NCBI RefSeq assembly: GCF_900090325.1
Contig: NZ_FMHW01000002.1
Span: 6,511,001 to 6,575,000 of the forward strand
Origin: Micromonospora pallida
GTDB lineage: Bacteria > Actinomycetota > Actinomycetes > Mycobacteriales > Micromonosporaceae
Direction: 5' to 3'
DNA length: 64,000 nucleotides
Shown here: positions 33,271-42,125 of the stretch, one piece after another
Layout of the letters: the number at the start of each line of letters is the position of its first letter
Numbering within the stretch: position 1 is the stretch's first letter
Position numbers and translations under genes: made by a program
Notes under the pieces: generated by a model
The model's database searches: none
Told to the model about the DNA's origin: nothing
The model's input: only the letters and a program-made list of their open reading frames with translations

Positions 33271-34380
33271 TCAGTCGAGCCACTCGCCGTTGCGCATCAC
33301 CCGGAGCACGGTGAGGTCCTCGTCGAGGACGACCAGGTCGGCGCGTAGGCCGGTCTGCAACGCGCCGAGCCGGTCGCCCAGGCCGAGCGCACGGGCGGGG
33401 GTGGTGGCGACCATCCGGGTGGCGTCGGACATGGCGATGCCGGCGGCCACCGCGTGCCGCAGCGCCGCGTCCATGGTGAGGGTGCTGCCGGCGATCGAGC
33501 CGTCCCGGGTCAGCCGGGCCACCCCGTCGGTCACGGTGACCGCCTGGCCGCCCAGTTCGTACTCGCCGTCGGTCATTCCGGCGGCGGCCATCGCGTCGGT
33601 GATCAGGGCGGTCCGCTCGGGGCCGGCGACCGAGGTGGCGAAGGTGAGCATGCCGTCGTGCAGGTGCACCCCGTCGGCGACCAGTTCGCAGACCACGTTC
33701 GGCGCGGAGAGCAGGGCCACCACCGGGCCGGGCTCGCGGTGGTGCACCGGGCGCATCCCGTTGAACAGGTGGGTGCCGACGCTGGCTCCGGCGGCGATCG
33801 CCGCCCGGGTCTGGTCGTGGCTGGCGTCGGTGTGCCCGACTGCCGCGACCACCCGTTCGGCGGTGAGCAGCCTGATCGCGTCCAGCGCGCCGTCGCGTTC
33901 CGGGGCCAGGGTGACCATGCGGACCGCGCCCTCGCCGAGCCGGATCAGCTCGGTCAGCTCCTCGACCGAGGGATCGCGGAGGAACTCCGGGTTCTGGGCC
34001 CCACACCGGGCCGTGGAGAGGTACGGCCCCTCGAAGTGGATTCCGGCGAGCACCCCCTCCCGCACCAGCGGGGCGAACGCCGTGGTGGCCGTACGCATCA
34101 GCTCGAACGGGGAGCTGACCAGGCTGGCCAGCAGGGTGGTGGTGCCGTGCCGCAGGTGGAACGCGGCGGCCTGACGGGCGGCGTCCGGGTCACCGGTGGT
34201 GAAGGTGTGCCCGCCGCCGCCGTGGGTGTGCATGTCCACGAAGCCGGGGAGGATCCAGTGGCCGTCGCGCACCGTCGGGTACTCGGCGACCGCTCGGATC
34301 CGGCCGTCGCCGACCTCCACGCAACCCTGGCGGATCACGCCGGTCGGGGTCACGACCTGGCCGGTCACCCGTTGGGTCAT
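33271..34380 (-). CDS. nagA: N-acetylglucosamine-6-phosphate deacetylase
   Basis: 369 residues. Amidohydrolase fold: metal motif D-M-H-T-H-G near residue 50, H-F-E-G-P-Y-L near 120, V-G-H-T-D-A and T-H-L-F-N-G-M for further metal/substrate His, D-G-V-H-L and the catalytic Asp in L-I-T-D-A-M-A-A-A-G. It removes the acetyl group from GlcNAc-6-P, feeding amino-sugar carbon to glycolysis. The start overlaps the ROK kinase stop by four bases, so it is the third gene of the SIS-ROK-nagA operon. Confidence 0.94.
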   Translation of the reverse strand: MTQRVTGQVVTPTGVIRQGCVEVGDGRIRAVAEYPTVRDGHWILPGFVDMHTHGGGGHTFTTGDPDAARQAAAFHLRHGTTTLLASLVSSPFELMRTATTAFAPLVREGVLAGIHFEGPYLSTARCGAQNPEFLRDPSVEELTELIRLGEGAVRMVTLAPERDGALDAIRLLTAERVVAAVGHTDASHDQTRAAIAAGASVGTHLFNGMRPVHHREPGPVVALLSAPNVVCELVADGVHLHDGMLTFATSVAGPERTALITDAMAAAGMTDGEYELGGQAVTVTDGVARLTRDGSIAGSTLTMDAALRHAVAAGIAMSDATRMVATTPARALGLGDRLGALQTGLRADLVVLDEDLTVLRVMRNGEWLD

Positions 34381-35330
34381 CGGTCCTCCACGGAGTCGAG
34401 GGCGAGTAGGGCCGCGCCGAGACAGCCGGCCTCGTCACCGAGGGTGGCGGCGACCAGCCGCGGTTCCCGGTGGAACGTCATCCGCTCCCGCAGGGCGGTA
34501 CGCAGCGGGTCGAACAGGTGCCGGCCGGCCCGGACCAGGCCGCCGCCGAGCACGATGGTCTGCACGTCGAAGAGCGCCTGGCCGGTGGCGAGCCCGTCGG
34601 CGAGGGCCTCGACGGCGCTGCTCCAGACCTCCCGGGCCAGCTCCTCGCCGGCCACCGCCCGCTCGACCACCTCGGCGGCGGTGCTTCCCGGTGTGCCGGA
34701 CAGTTCCGCGTAGCGACGGCCGATCGCCGCGGCCGAGGCCACCGCCTCCAGGCAACCGACCCGCCCGCAGCCGCAGCGCGGCCCGCAGGGGCGTACCAGG
34801 ATGTGGCCGATCTCCCCGGCGGCGCCGTGCGCGCCGACGGCGGCAGAACCGTCGACCACGTGGGCGGCGGCGATACCCGTGCCGACCGCGACGAAGAGGA
34901 CGTGCCGGGTGCCGCGTCCGGCGCCGAGCCGCGCCTCGGCCAGGCCTCCGGCGCGCACGTCGTGGCCGAGCGCCGTGGGCAGGCCGAGCCGCTCCACCGC
35001 CAGCTTCCGCAGCGGTACGTCCCGGAAGCCCACGTTCGCCGACCAGACCGCCACCCCGGCGGCCTCGTCGATGACCCCGGGTACGACGACGCCGAGTGCC
35101 CGGGGAGTGAGCCCGTCGGCGCGGGCCCGGTCGGCGAGTCCCTCGGCGACGTCCAGGATGGTGCCGACCACCGCGTCCGGGCCGCGTTCGGCCCCGGTCG
35201 GGTGCCGTTCGGCGTGCACGACGGTGCCGTCCGGGCGGACCAGGGCGCACTTCGCCCCCGTCCCGCCGACGTCGAGGGCGACGACCACCGGATCGCCGGT
35301 CCGGCCGGCGACAGGCGGTGCTGGGGTCAC
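34377..35330 (-). CDS. ROK-family sugar kinase (probably GlcNAc/glucosamine kinase)
   Basis: 317 residues. Phosphate motif V-A-L-D-V-G-G-T-G-A-K near residue 16, catalytic Asp in A-L-G-H-D-V-R-A, V-A-V-G-T-G-I-A, and the ROK zinc signature G-H plus C-G-P-R-C-G-C-G-R-V-G-C-L-E. Acting before nagA, it would phosphorylate a free amino sugar. The GTG start overlaps the upstream SIS stop, and its stop overlaps nagA, so translation is coupled. Confidence 0.92.
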   Translation of the reverse strand: MTPAPPVAGRTGDPVVVALDVGGTGAKCALVRPDGTVVHAERHPTGAERGPDAVVGTILDVAEGLADRARADGLTPRALGVVVPGVIDEAAGVAVWSANVGFRDVPLRKLAVERLGLPTALGHDVRAGGLAEARLGAGRGTRHVLFVAVGTGIAAAHVVDGSAAVGAHGAAGEIGHILVRPCGPRCGCGRVGCLEAVASAAAIGRRYAELSGTPGSTAAEVVERAVAGEELAREVWSSAVEALADGLATGQALFDVQTIVLGGGLVRAGRHLFDPLRTALRERMTFHREPRLVAATLGDEAGCLGAALLALDSVEDR

Positions 35331-36256
35331 GCGAGCACCACGGAGCGGGACAGGTGCCGGGGTGCGTCGGGGTCGAGACCCCGGCAGGTGGCGAGCGCGA
35401 CCGCGAAGCGCTGGGCCAGGATCAGGTCGGCCATCGGGTCCACCGGGTTGCGTCCGGCGGCCCACCGGCCGAGCACGGTCCGGCAGCCGTTGGTGCGGCT
35501 GTGCACGAAGGCCGCGCCGGTGGCGGCGACGTCCTCGGCGAGCCCGTCTGGGATCTCGCCGAACGCCCAGACCAGCCGGCCGGGGGCGGCGATCGAGATC
35601 GGTCCGTGCCGGTAGTCCATCGCCGGGTACGCCTCGGCCCAGAAGGTGGCCGCCTCCCGGCACTTCAGCGCGGCTTCCCGGGCCAGGCCGATCGTCCAGC
35701 CCCGACCGAGGAAGGTGGCCTGCTCGATCCGGGTCGGGTCGAGCGGCAGGGGCGCCCGGACGGCCACCTCGGCGTCGGCGACCAGCGCGGCCACGTTGTC
35801 GCCGAGGTGGGCGCGGAGCAGGGCCAGGGCGGTGGTGGCGAACCGGGTCTGCACCACCGAGCGCTCGTCGGCGAAGGGCAGGCTGACCACGGCGTCGGCG
35901 AGGCCGGTCGCGGGGGAGTCCGGGTCACCGACGATCACCGTGGTCGGCAGGTGGCCGCGTACCGCGGCGAGCAGCTCGGTGACCTCGGTGGTGGTGCCGG
36001 ACCGGGTGATCGCGACGAGCCGGTCGTAGCGGCGGGCGGTGGGGAACTCGGAGGCCTGGAAGGCGTCGGTCTCGCCCAGCCCGGCGGCCTCGCGGCGGGC
36101 CGCGTAGGCGCTGCCCATGAACCAGGAGGTGCCGCAGCCGACGACGGCCACCCGCTCGCCGGGGCGGGGGAGTCGGGCGGCGACGGTCGGGGCCAGCTCC
36201 GCCGCCTCCCGCCAGCAGTCCGGCTGGCTGGCGATCTCCATGTCCACGTACGCCAT
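35327..36256 (-). CDS. SIS-domain sugar isomerase (GlmS isomerase/AgaS-like)
   Basis: 309 residues with two SIS domains: V-V-G-C-G-T-S-W-F-M-G-S (about 40-50) and the A-I-T-R-S-G-T-T-T-E-V phosphosugar loop, then F-L-G-R-G-W and E-A-Y-P-A-M-D-Y-R-H-G-P. It lacks a glutaminase domain, so it should isomerise or deaminate an amino-sugar phosphate, giving fructose-6-P. First gene of the operon; strong GAGGAG before the ATG. Confidence 0.9.
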   Translation of the reverse strand: MAYVDMEIASQPDCWREAAELAPTVAARLPRPGERVAVVGCGTSWFMGSAYAARREAAGLGETDAFQASEFPTARRYDRLVAITRSGTTTEVTELLAAVRGHLPTTVIVGDPDSPATGLADAVVSLPFADERSVVQTRFATTALALLRAHLGDNVAALVADAEVAVRAPLPLDPTRIEQATFLGRGWTIGLAREAALKCREAATFWAEAYPAMDYRHGPISIAAPGRLVWAFGEIPDGLAEDVAATGAAFVHSRTNGCRTVLGRWAAGRNPVDPMADLILAQRFAVALATCRGLDPDAPRHLSRSVVLA

Positions 36257-36451
36257 GGGAACTCCTCACAGGGGAGACTGTGCGCAATACGGCTCGTTAC
36301 GGGTATGTTTCGAGCGTCATTCTGCGCGAACGCGAACGGTCCTGGCAACCGCTTGCGCGATCGAGCAGCGCATTGCTTTGCGCACCCGCGTTTCGCGCAC
36401 TACTGTGCACGAAACCAATCACGTTCCGTGCAGTCAGTGGAGGTTCCCGCG
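36257..36451. promoter_or_regulatory. divergent control region with repeated TGCGC elements
   Basis: About 195 bases between the amino-sugar operon and the DeoR gene hold at least five related sites: GTGCGCAATAC, CTGCGCGAAC, TTGCGCGATC, TTGCGCACCC and TCGCGCACTAC. They are plausible operators for the divergent DeoR-type regulator. AT content is higher than in the genes. Confidence 0.55.
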
Positions 36452-37237
36452 GTGGACCGGTACGCCCGATGGAACGCCCTGCTGGAGATGTTGACTGACG
36501 ACGGTCGAGTCAGCGTCGAGGAGGCGGCCGAACGGCTGGACGTCTCCCAGGCCACGATCCGCCGCGACTTCGACCAGCTCGCTCAGCAGCAGATGATCAC
36601 CCGTACCCGGGGCGGGGCGGTCGCCAACGGAGTCTCGTACGACCTGCCGCTGCGGTACAAGACCGCCAAGCACTCGGCCGAGAAGCAGCGGATCGGGGCG
36701 GCCGCCGCCGCGCTGGTCTCGCCCGGCACCGTGGTCGGCCTCAACGGCGGCACCACCAGCACCGAGGTTGCCCGGGCCCTCGCCGTCCGGCCCGACCTGA
36801 ACACCAACGCCGAGGGTGCCCAGCTCACCGTGGTCACCAACGCCCTGAACATCGCCAACGAACTGCTGGTCCGGTCCCGGATGAAGATCGTGGTGGCCGG
36901 CGGGGTGGTCCGCCCGAAGTCGTTCGAGCTGGTCGGCCCGCTGGGCGGGGCGCTGCTGCGCGAGGTCACCCTGGACGTCGCCCTGCTCGGGGTGGACGCG
37001 ATCGACCCGCAGCTCGGGGCCGCCGCCCACCACGAGGGCGAGGCGGCGATGAACAACCTGATGGTGGCCCGGGCGCGGCGGGTCGTGATCATCGCGGACT
37101 CGTCCAAGCTGGGCGGCCACGCCTTCGCCCGGATCTGCCCGGTGGACCGGGTGGAGACGCTGGTCACCGACTCCGGGGCGGATCCCGGTGTGGTCGAGGA
37201 GTTCCGGGCCGCCGGGGTCAACGTCATCTGTGCCTGA
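36452..37237 (+). CDS. DeoR-family regulator of the amino-sugar operon
   Basis: 261 residues. The HTH is at about 20-42 (V-S-V-E-E-A-A-E-R-L-D-V-S-Q-A-T-I-R-R-D-F), and the DeoR sensor domain contains G-L-N-G-G-T-T-S-T-E-V and V-V-T-N-A-L-N-I-A, which bind a sugar phosphate. GTG start with GGAGG eight bases upstream. Divergent from SIS-ROK-nagA, so it likely represses that operon until an amino-sugar phosphate accumulates. Confidence 0.92.
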   Translation: MDRYARWNALLEMLTDDGRVSVEEAAERLDVSQATIRRDFDQLAQQQMITRTRGGAVANGVSYDLPLRYKTAKHSAEKQRIGAAAAALVSPGTVVGLNGGTTSTEVARALAVRPDLNTNAEGAQLTVVTNALNIANELLVRSRMKIVVAGGVVRPKSFELVGPLGGALLREVTLDVALLGVDAIDPQLGAAAHHEGEAAMNNLMVARARRVVIIADSSKLGGHAFARICPVDRVETLVTDSGADPGVVEEFRAAGVNVICA

Positions 37238-37342
37238 ACGGCGGAACGGGCTTCGTCCGTTCGGATCGGCGATTCCGGCCCCACTACTGCGGATAGCACA
37301 GTATTGTCTCTCCCGTCATAAAACCGAGCGGGGGAGGTCGAC

Positions 37343-38338
37343 GTGCCCGCCGTCCTGGAGATCGAAGGTCTACGTAAGACGTACAAGAGCCGGCGGCGCG
37401 GCGAGCGGCACGCGCTGGACGGCTTCGACATGCGGGTCGAGGCCGGGCAGGTGCACGGCTTCCTCGGCCCGAACGGATCCGGCAAGACCACCACCCTCCG
37501 TACGCTGCTCGGCCTGATCCGGCCGAACGCCGGCCGGATGGCGCTGCTGGGCCGGGAGGTGCCGGCCGCGTTGCCCGAGGTGGCCGGCCAGGTCGGCGCG
37601 ATCGTGGAGAGCCCGCAGTTCTTCCCGCACTTCTCCGCGCGGGACACCCTCTCGCTGCTCGCCGGGGCCGGGGCGGTCCCGCGCGGCCGGGTCGACGAGG
37701 TGCTGGAACTGGTCGGGCTCCGCGACCGGGCCGGCGAGCGGGTCAAGACGTACTCGCTGGGCATGAAGCAGCGCCTCGCGGTCGCGTCCGCGCTGCTCAA
37801 GGAGCCGAAGCTGCTGATCCTCGACGAGCCGGCCAACGGCCTCGACCCGGGCGGCATCCGGGAGATGCGCACGCTCATGCGCGACCTGGCCGCCTCCGGG
37901 ATGACCGTGGTGCTCTCCAGCCACATCCTCGGCGAGATCCAGCTCATCTGTGACTCGGTCACCATCATCTCGTTGGGCCGCCGGGTCGCCTTTGGACCGG
38001 TCGACGAGGTGCTCGCCCGCTACTCGGGCGGTGCGGTCCGGGTCCGGTTGGAGGCGGCCACCGACCTGCCGCTCGCCGCCGAGACGCTGCGCCGGTCCGG
38101 TGTCCGGGTCACCGGACACGACGACCACCTGATGCTGGCCGGCGTCGACAAGCCGGCCACGGTGACCCGGCTGCTCGCCGAGCACGGCCTCTACGTCAGC
38201 GAGTTGGCCCCGGTCACGGCCGACCTGGAGAGCGTCTTCCTGGAGCTGACCGCCACCGCGCCGGTTCCCGGCCAGCACCGCCAGGTCGACCAGTCCCGCA
38301 AGGTCGGCGGCACCAGCACCGGAGGTTGGGGAGCATGA
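37343..38338 (+). CDS. ABC-2 transporter ATPase
   Basis: 331 residues. Walker A G-P-N-G-S-G-K-T-T-T near residue 40, Q-loop E-S-P-Q-F, signature Y-S-L-G-M-K-Q-R, Walker B L-L-I-L-D-E-P-A-N-G-L-D, switch His in S-S-H-I-L. The C-terminal 110 residues form the usual regulatory domain of drug- or lantibiotic-type exporters. GTG start. The stop overlaps the permease start (ATGA). Confidence 0.93.
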   Translation: MPAVLEIEGLRKTYKSRRRGERHALDGFDMRVEAGQVHGFLGPNGSGKTTTLRTLLGLIRPNAGRMALLGREVPAALPEVAGQVGAIVESPQFFPHFSARDTLSLLAGAGAVPRGRVDEVLELVGLRDRAGERVKTYSLGMKQRLAVASALLKEPKLLILDEPANGLDPGGIREMRTLMRDLAASGMTVVLSSHILGEIQLICDSVTIISLGRRVAFGPVDEVLARYSGGAVRVRLEAATDLPLAAETLRRSGVRVTGHDDHLMLAGVDKPATVTRLLAEHGLYVSELAPVTADLESVFLELTATAPVPGQHRQVDQSRKVGGTSTGGWGA

Positions 38339-39360
38339 GCCTGTACGTCACCGAGCTGCGCCGCCTCGGCAAGCGCCGCTTCACCCGGTACATGACCCTG
38401 ATCGGTCTGCTGGTGCTGGCCGCCGTGGCGGTCGGCACGTTCCTCACCAACCAGAAGATCGGGCCGGAACAGCGGGCCTCCGCCGAGCGTCAGGCCCAGG
38501 CGCAGTACGAGGAACAGGTCCGCTACGTGGAGCGGGACCGGGCGGAGTGCGAACGGCTCAAGGCAGCCGGCGAGCCGGCCGACGGCCGTTTCCCCGACGA
38601 CTGCTCGACCATCACCCCGCCACCCCGGGAAGCCGTCGAGGCCCGCTGGTTCCTCCCGTCGACCTTCGACTTCCGGGAGAGCTTCGGGGCGACGCTGATC
38701 CCGTACGCGGCGATCCTGGCGCTGATCGCCTTCGTGGTCGGCGCCTCCTTCGTCGGCGCCGAATGGAGCACCGGCGGCATGATGAACCTGCTGCTGTGGC
38801 GGCCGAGGCGGCTCAACGTACTGCTGACCAAGCTGGCGGCGCTGCTCACCGGGGTGACCGTGGTGACCCTGCTCGGCGCGGCAGCCTGGACGGCCGCGTT
38901 CTGGGCGGTCGGCAGCTACCGGGGCAGCACCGCTGGGATGACCGGCGGCGTCTGGCAGTCCTTCGCCCTCACCGGGCTGCGCGGCTTCGCCCTGGTGGTG
39001 GTGGCGGCAGTGGTCGGCTTCGCGCTGGCGTCGCTGGGTCGGCACACCGCCTTCGCCCTCGGCGGGGTGCTCGCGATCGCCGTCGTCGGCCAGTTTGGCC
39101 TCGGCGTGGTGCTGGCCCTGGCCGACGTGAAGTTCCCCGAGGCGTGGCTGCTCCCCACGTACGGGCTGGCCTGGATGGGCAAGGAAGTAGAACTACGGAA
39201 CTTCGAGGCGTGCAACTACTCCGGGATGTCCGGGATGTCGGAGTGCGCGCCCGACACGCTCACCATCACGTGGCAGCACTCGTCGGCGCTGCTCGCCGTC
39301 GGGCTGGTGCTCGCGCTCGGTGCGGCCCTGTGGGCCATGCGTCGCCGCGACATCGCCTGA
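38335..39360 (+). CDS. ABC-2 type permease with large extracytoplasmic loop
   Basis: 341 residues, six predicted membrane helices. After the first helix comes a soluble loop of about 85 residues rich in charged amino acids and with two Cys (E-C-E-R-L-K, D-D-C-S-T), probably outside the membrane and disulphide-bonded; another loop near 285-305 has two more Cys. It pairs with the ATPase, whose stop its start overlaps. Exported substrate unknown. Confidence 0.9.
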   Translation: MSLYVTELRRLGKRRFTRYMTLIGLLVLAAVAVGTFLTNQKIGPEQRASAERQAQAQYEEQVRYVERDRAECERLKAAGEPADGRFPDDCSTITPPPREAVEARWFLPSTFDFRESFGATLIPYAAILALIAFVVGASFVGAEWSTGGMMNLLLWRPRRLNVLLTKLAALLTGVTVVTLLGAAAWTAAFWAVGSYRGSTAGMTGGVWQSFALTGLRGFALVVVAAVVGFALASLGRHTAFALGGVLAIAVVGQFGLGVVLALADVKFPEAWLLPTYGLAWMGKEVELRNFEACNYSGMSGMSECAPDTLTITWQHSSALLAVGLVLALGAALWAMRRRDIA

Positions 39361-39369
39361 CGTGACGGT

Positions 39370-39405
39370 GTGCCCCTTCCGGACGCCGGATTCCGGGAGG
39401 GGCAC
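39370..39405 (+). terminator. terminator after ABC operon
   Basis: Stem GTGCCCCTTCCGG/CCGGGAGGGGCAC with one G-T pair and a ten-base loop, ten bases past the permease stop. Confidence 0.7.
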
Positions 39406-39501
39406 TCCGACCGGACCTACGATGCGGGGCTGGCCCAGCCTGGCTACCCTGGGAATTCCCGGTACGGCGCCGCCCGGCCGGCCGCCTGCCCGAGGAGCGC
39501 C

Positions 39502-39831
39502 ATGCCGCCGTCCGCCGAACCCGAGGTGCCGGCCGAGCCCGACGCGGAGGCCGAGTCGGCGGCGGAGGCCGCCGGAACTGGGGAGGCTTCAGGCGGGGCG
39601 GACGGGCTGACCGAGCGCGAGCGGCAGATCCTCGCCTTCGAGCGCAACTGGTGGCGGCACGCCGGAGCCAAGGAACAGGCCATCCGGGACACCTTCGGCC
39701 TCTCCGCGACCCGGTACTACCAGCTCCTCAACGCGCTGCTGGACAATCCGGCCGCGCTCGCCGCCGAGCCGCTGCTGGTCGGCCGGCTCCGCCGGCTGCG
39801 CTTCTCCCGGACCCGCAACCGCCGCCGCTGA
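39502..39831 (+). CDS. DUF3263 protein
   Basis: 109 residues. The first 35 are acidic and Ala-rich. The conserved core is L-T-E-R-E-R-Q-I-L-A-F-E-R-N-W-W followed by K-E-Q-A-I-R-D-T-F-G-L-S-A-T-R-Y-Y-Q-L-L-N, an HTH-like segment. DUF3263 proteins are actinobacteria-specific, probably DNA-binding. GAGGAG precedes the ATG. Confidence 0.9.
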   Translation: MPPSAEPEVPAEPDAEAESAAEAAGTGEASGGADGLTERERQILAFERNWWRHAGAKEQAIRDTFGLSATRYYQLLNALLDNPAALAAEPLLVGRLRRLRFSRTRNRRR

Positions 39832-40021
39832 CCGGGATCGGGACCGGGGCGGACGCTGCCGCGTTCGTCGCCTCGGCAGCCGAGGCATGCCGGTGGACGG
39901 GACGGGTAGGCGGTCTCTGCTCCCGACCGGTTACGGGAGCCACCCGGACGGGAGCCGACCGGTACGGGAGCCATCCGAACCGGAGACCCGGATGGGACCA
40001 GGGGCGACGAGGGGAGCGCAC

Positions 40022-40327
40022 ATGGCCGCCGGCTGGTACGCCCACCGCCTGGTGCTGCTGTTGACCGCCGCCGGGCTGGCCGGGGCGGTGGCGGGCTGGC
40101 TCGCCCGGTCCCGGCGCCCAGCCACGAGCGGGCCGTCGCCGGCGGTGCCGAGCGGGCCGACGGCGACGACGAGGGGGCCTTCCCCGCTGCCGGGGCCTGT
40201 GCCATTGTCCGAGGGGACGGCGGTCGACGCGCCGTACACCGACGAGGAGCCCTACACCGGGCGGCCCCGGTACGCACCGGCGACCTCCCGCCGGGGGACC
40301 GACGTCCCCGGCGGCACGCCGCCATGA
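40022..40327 (+). CDS. small membrane-anchored hypothetical protein
   Basis: 101 residues. A single membrane helix lies near residues 9-27 (L-V-L-L-L-T-A-A-G-L-A-G-A-V-A-G-W-L), and the rest is a Pro/Ser/Thr-rich disordered tail. Reality is supported by the ATGA overlap with the next gene. No family recognised. Confidence 0.6.
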   Translation: MAAGWYAHRLVLLLTAAGLAGAVAGWLARSRRPATSGPSPAVPSGPTATTRGPSPLPGPVPLSEGTAVDAPYTDEEPYTGRPRYAPATSRRGTDVPGGTPP

Positions 40328-41214
40328 CCGGCCCAGGACCCGGCCCGCGACGGGGAGGACGTTCGATGATGCAGGTCAACTCCGCTTCCACGGCAGCACC
40401 CGGCCGGCTGGAGAACGAGGACCTGGTCTTCCGGTTCGGGCCCCTGGCCGGGGTGCTCGACGGCGCGACCGTACCGGACGGCTTCGACACCGGGTGCGTC
40501 CACGACCCGGCCTGGTACGTCCGGCATCTCGCCGCCCGGATCGGCTTCGCCGAGGCGACCCGGCCCGCCGCCACCCTGATGAGCAACCTGGCGGCGGCGA
40601 TCCTGGCGGTCCGCGCCGACCACGGCGGCCAGTGCGACCTCGACCATCCCGGCACCCCGTCGGCCACCGTCTGCCTGCTCCGCGACGGCGGGGACCGGGC
40701 CGACTACCTGGTGCTCTGCGACAGCCCGCTGCTGCTCGACACCGGCGGTCGGATCGCGGTGGTCTCCGACGACCGGCTGGACTCCGCCCTGGCCGACCTG
40801 CACGCGGTGGCGCAGACCGTCCCGACCAGCGTCGACGATCCGGCCACCCGATTCCGCCGGGCGGTCACCGTGCAGCGGGAGCGGATGAACCGTACGCATG
40901 GCTACTGGGTGGCCGCCAGCGACCCGGACGCGGCCTATCACGCCGTTACCGGGTCGGTGCCGCTACGCGGGCCGGGCGCGCTGCGCCGGGCGGTGCTGCT
41001 CAGCGACGGCGCGTCCTGCGCGGTCGAGCAGTTCGACCTGTTCGGCTGGGACGGCCTGCTGGAACTGGTCGCCACCGAGGGGCCGGGGGCGCTGATCGAG
41101 CAGGTCCGGACGGCCGAGCGGGAGCACCCCGACCGGCTGCGGCGGACCAAGCGTTCCGACGACGCGTCGGTCGTGCTGTGTGAGTTTCCGGGACGGTCCG
41201 ACCCCGGAGCGTGA
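40324..41214 (+). CDS. PP2C-like phosphatase-domain protein
   Basis: 296 residues. The N-terminus resembles the PPM fold: N-E-D-L-V-F-R-F-G-P-L-A-G-V-L-D-G-A-T, with Asp in the first metal motif. Later pieces A-V-L-L-S-D-G-A-S and R-S-D-D-A-S-V-V match PPM motifs S-D-G and D-D-A. Canonical D-G-x-G is replaced by D-G-A-T, so activity is uncertain. Likely acts on a Ser/Thr phosphoprotein or is a regulatory relative. The start overlaps the preceding small gene. Confidence 0.75.
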   Translation: MTGPGPGPRRGGRSMMQVNSASTAAPGRLENEDLVFRFGPLAGVLDGATVPDGFDTGCVHDPAWYVRHLAARIGFAEATRPAATLMSNLAAAILAVRADHGGQCDLDHPGTPSATVCLLRDGGDRADYLVLCDSPLLLDTGGRIAVVSDDRLDSALADLHAVAQTVPTSVDDPATRFRRAVTVQRERMNRTHGYWVAASDPDAAYHAVTGSVPLRGPGALRRAVLLSDGASCAVEQFDLFGWDGLLELVATEGPGALIEQVRTAEREHPDRLRRTKRSDDASVVLCEFPGRSDPGA

Positions 41215-41320
41215 GCAGGAACACGTCACCCCCGCCGACCGGCTGGTACCGGCCCGCCGGACCGGTGGTGCCCGGCGGAAGAGTGGACGCCGGTCGGGTG
41301 GGGCCGGCAGACTGCGGCAC

Positions 41321-41829
41321 GTGGCAGGTGCGGTACGGCTGGAGCCGGTGGACGAGCGGAATCTGGAACCGCTGCTTTCGGTGGCCGCTGCCGAAGCGGA
41401 GCCGAGTGACGTGATGCCGCCGGTGGAGGCGCCGGCCGGCTGGTCGCTGGCCCGCCGGGACGCCTTCCGCGAGTTCCACCGTGCCCACTTCGGCGGCTTC
41501 GACGGCCCGACCGGGACGGTCATGTACGCGATCCTGCTCGGTGGCGAGGTCGTCGGCATGATCCGGATGGCCCGTCGACCGGAGCCCGGCACCGTCGAGA
41601 CCGGCCTGTGGCTGGGACGCTCGGCCCGAGGCCAGGGGTCGGCGCGGCAGCCCTGCGGGAACTGCTCAACGTCGCCGCCGCACACGGTATGCGGACCGTG
41701 GTCGCCGAGACGACGCCCGACAACACCGGGGCGATCGGCGTACTCGCCCGCTGCGGCGCGAAGCTGCGTGAGGACGGCCACACCGTGCACGCGGCAATCT
41801 GTCTCGACACCGCACCGCCCGCGCCGTAA
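41321..41829 (+). pseudogene. GNAT acetyltransferase, frameshifted
   Basis: The N-terminal half reads in one frame (V-R-L-E-P-V-D-E-R-N, then V-M-Y-A-I-L-L-G-G-E-V-V-G-M-I-R, then G-L-W-L-G-R-S-A-R-G-Q-G). The C-terminal half continues in another (G-A-A-A-L-R-E-L-L-N-V-A-A, then D-N-T-G-A-I-G-V-L-A-R-C-G-A). One extra G in the GGGG run near 41634-41638 restores a complete GNAT fold with an intact acetyl-CoA loop. A true frameshift and a homopolymer sequencing error cannot be separated here. Confidence 0.8.
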
Positions 41830-42125
41830 TTCGTATTCGCTCCTTTTCGCGGGCTGTCTGGAATCTGTCTCGTGCTGCCCGCATGTCCGTTTCTGCGCCA
41901 GCCGTATGTCCATTTCTTGCCCCTCTGAGATGGACCTGCCTCCCTTTCTGAATCTGCTCCCGGTAATGGTGTCACCAGGTTTTGCCGACAGGGGCCCGGG
42001 TACTGCGGACCAGTCCGATTAACGGACTGCCCGAGTGAATGCCCTTGTCGTGTTCGGACCCCCGGTAATTGTCACGACCGCGCGTATCGGGCTTTCCCGC
42101 AGACCGGGGAGTTAAGGAGTGGACC
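41830..42125 (+). promoter_or_regulatory. gas-vesicle operon promoter region
   Basis: No gene. It carries a stress-sigma-type promoter (see 41979-42003), a small hairpin AGTCCG/CGGACT near 42012-42028, and AAGGAG before the first gene. Confidence 0.6.
41979..42003 (+). promoter_or_regulatory. sigma-B/F-type promoter of the gas-vesicle operon
   Basis: GTTTT (41979-41983), 14-base spacer, GGGTAC (41998-42003), matching the GTTT-N14-16-GGGTAY consensus of actinobacterial stress sigma factors. It lies about 120 bases upstream of the first gas-vesicle cluster gene, which fits stress or osmotic induction. Confidence 0.65.

Noticed and set aside
36257-36451. Promoter assigned precisely for the nag operon
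   Set aside because: Several weak -10/-35 candidates; none clearly better, so only the region was annotated.
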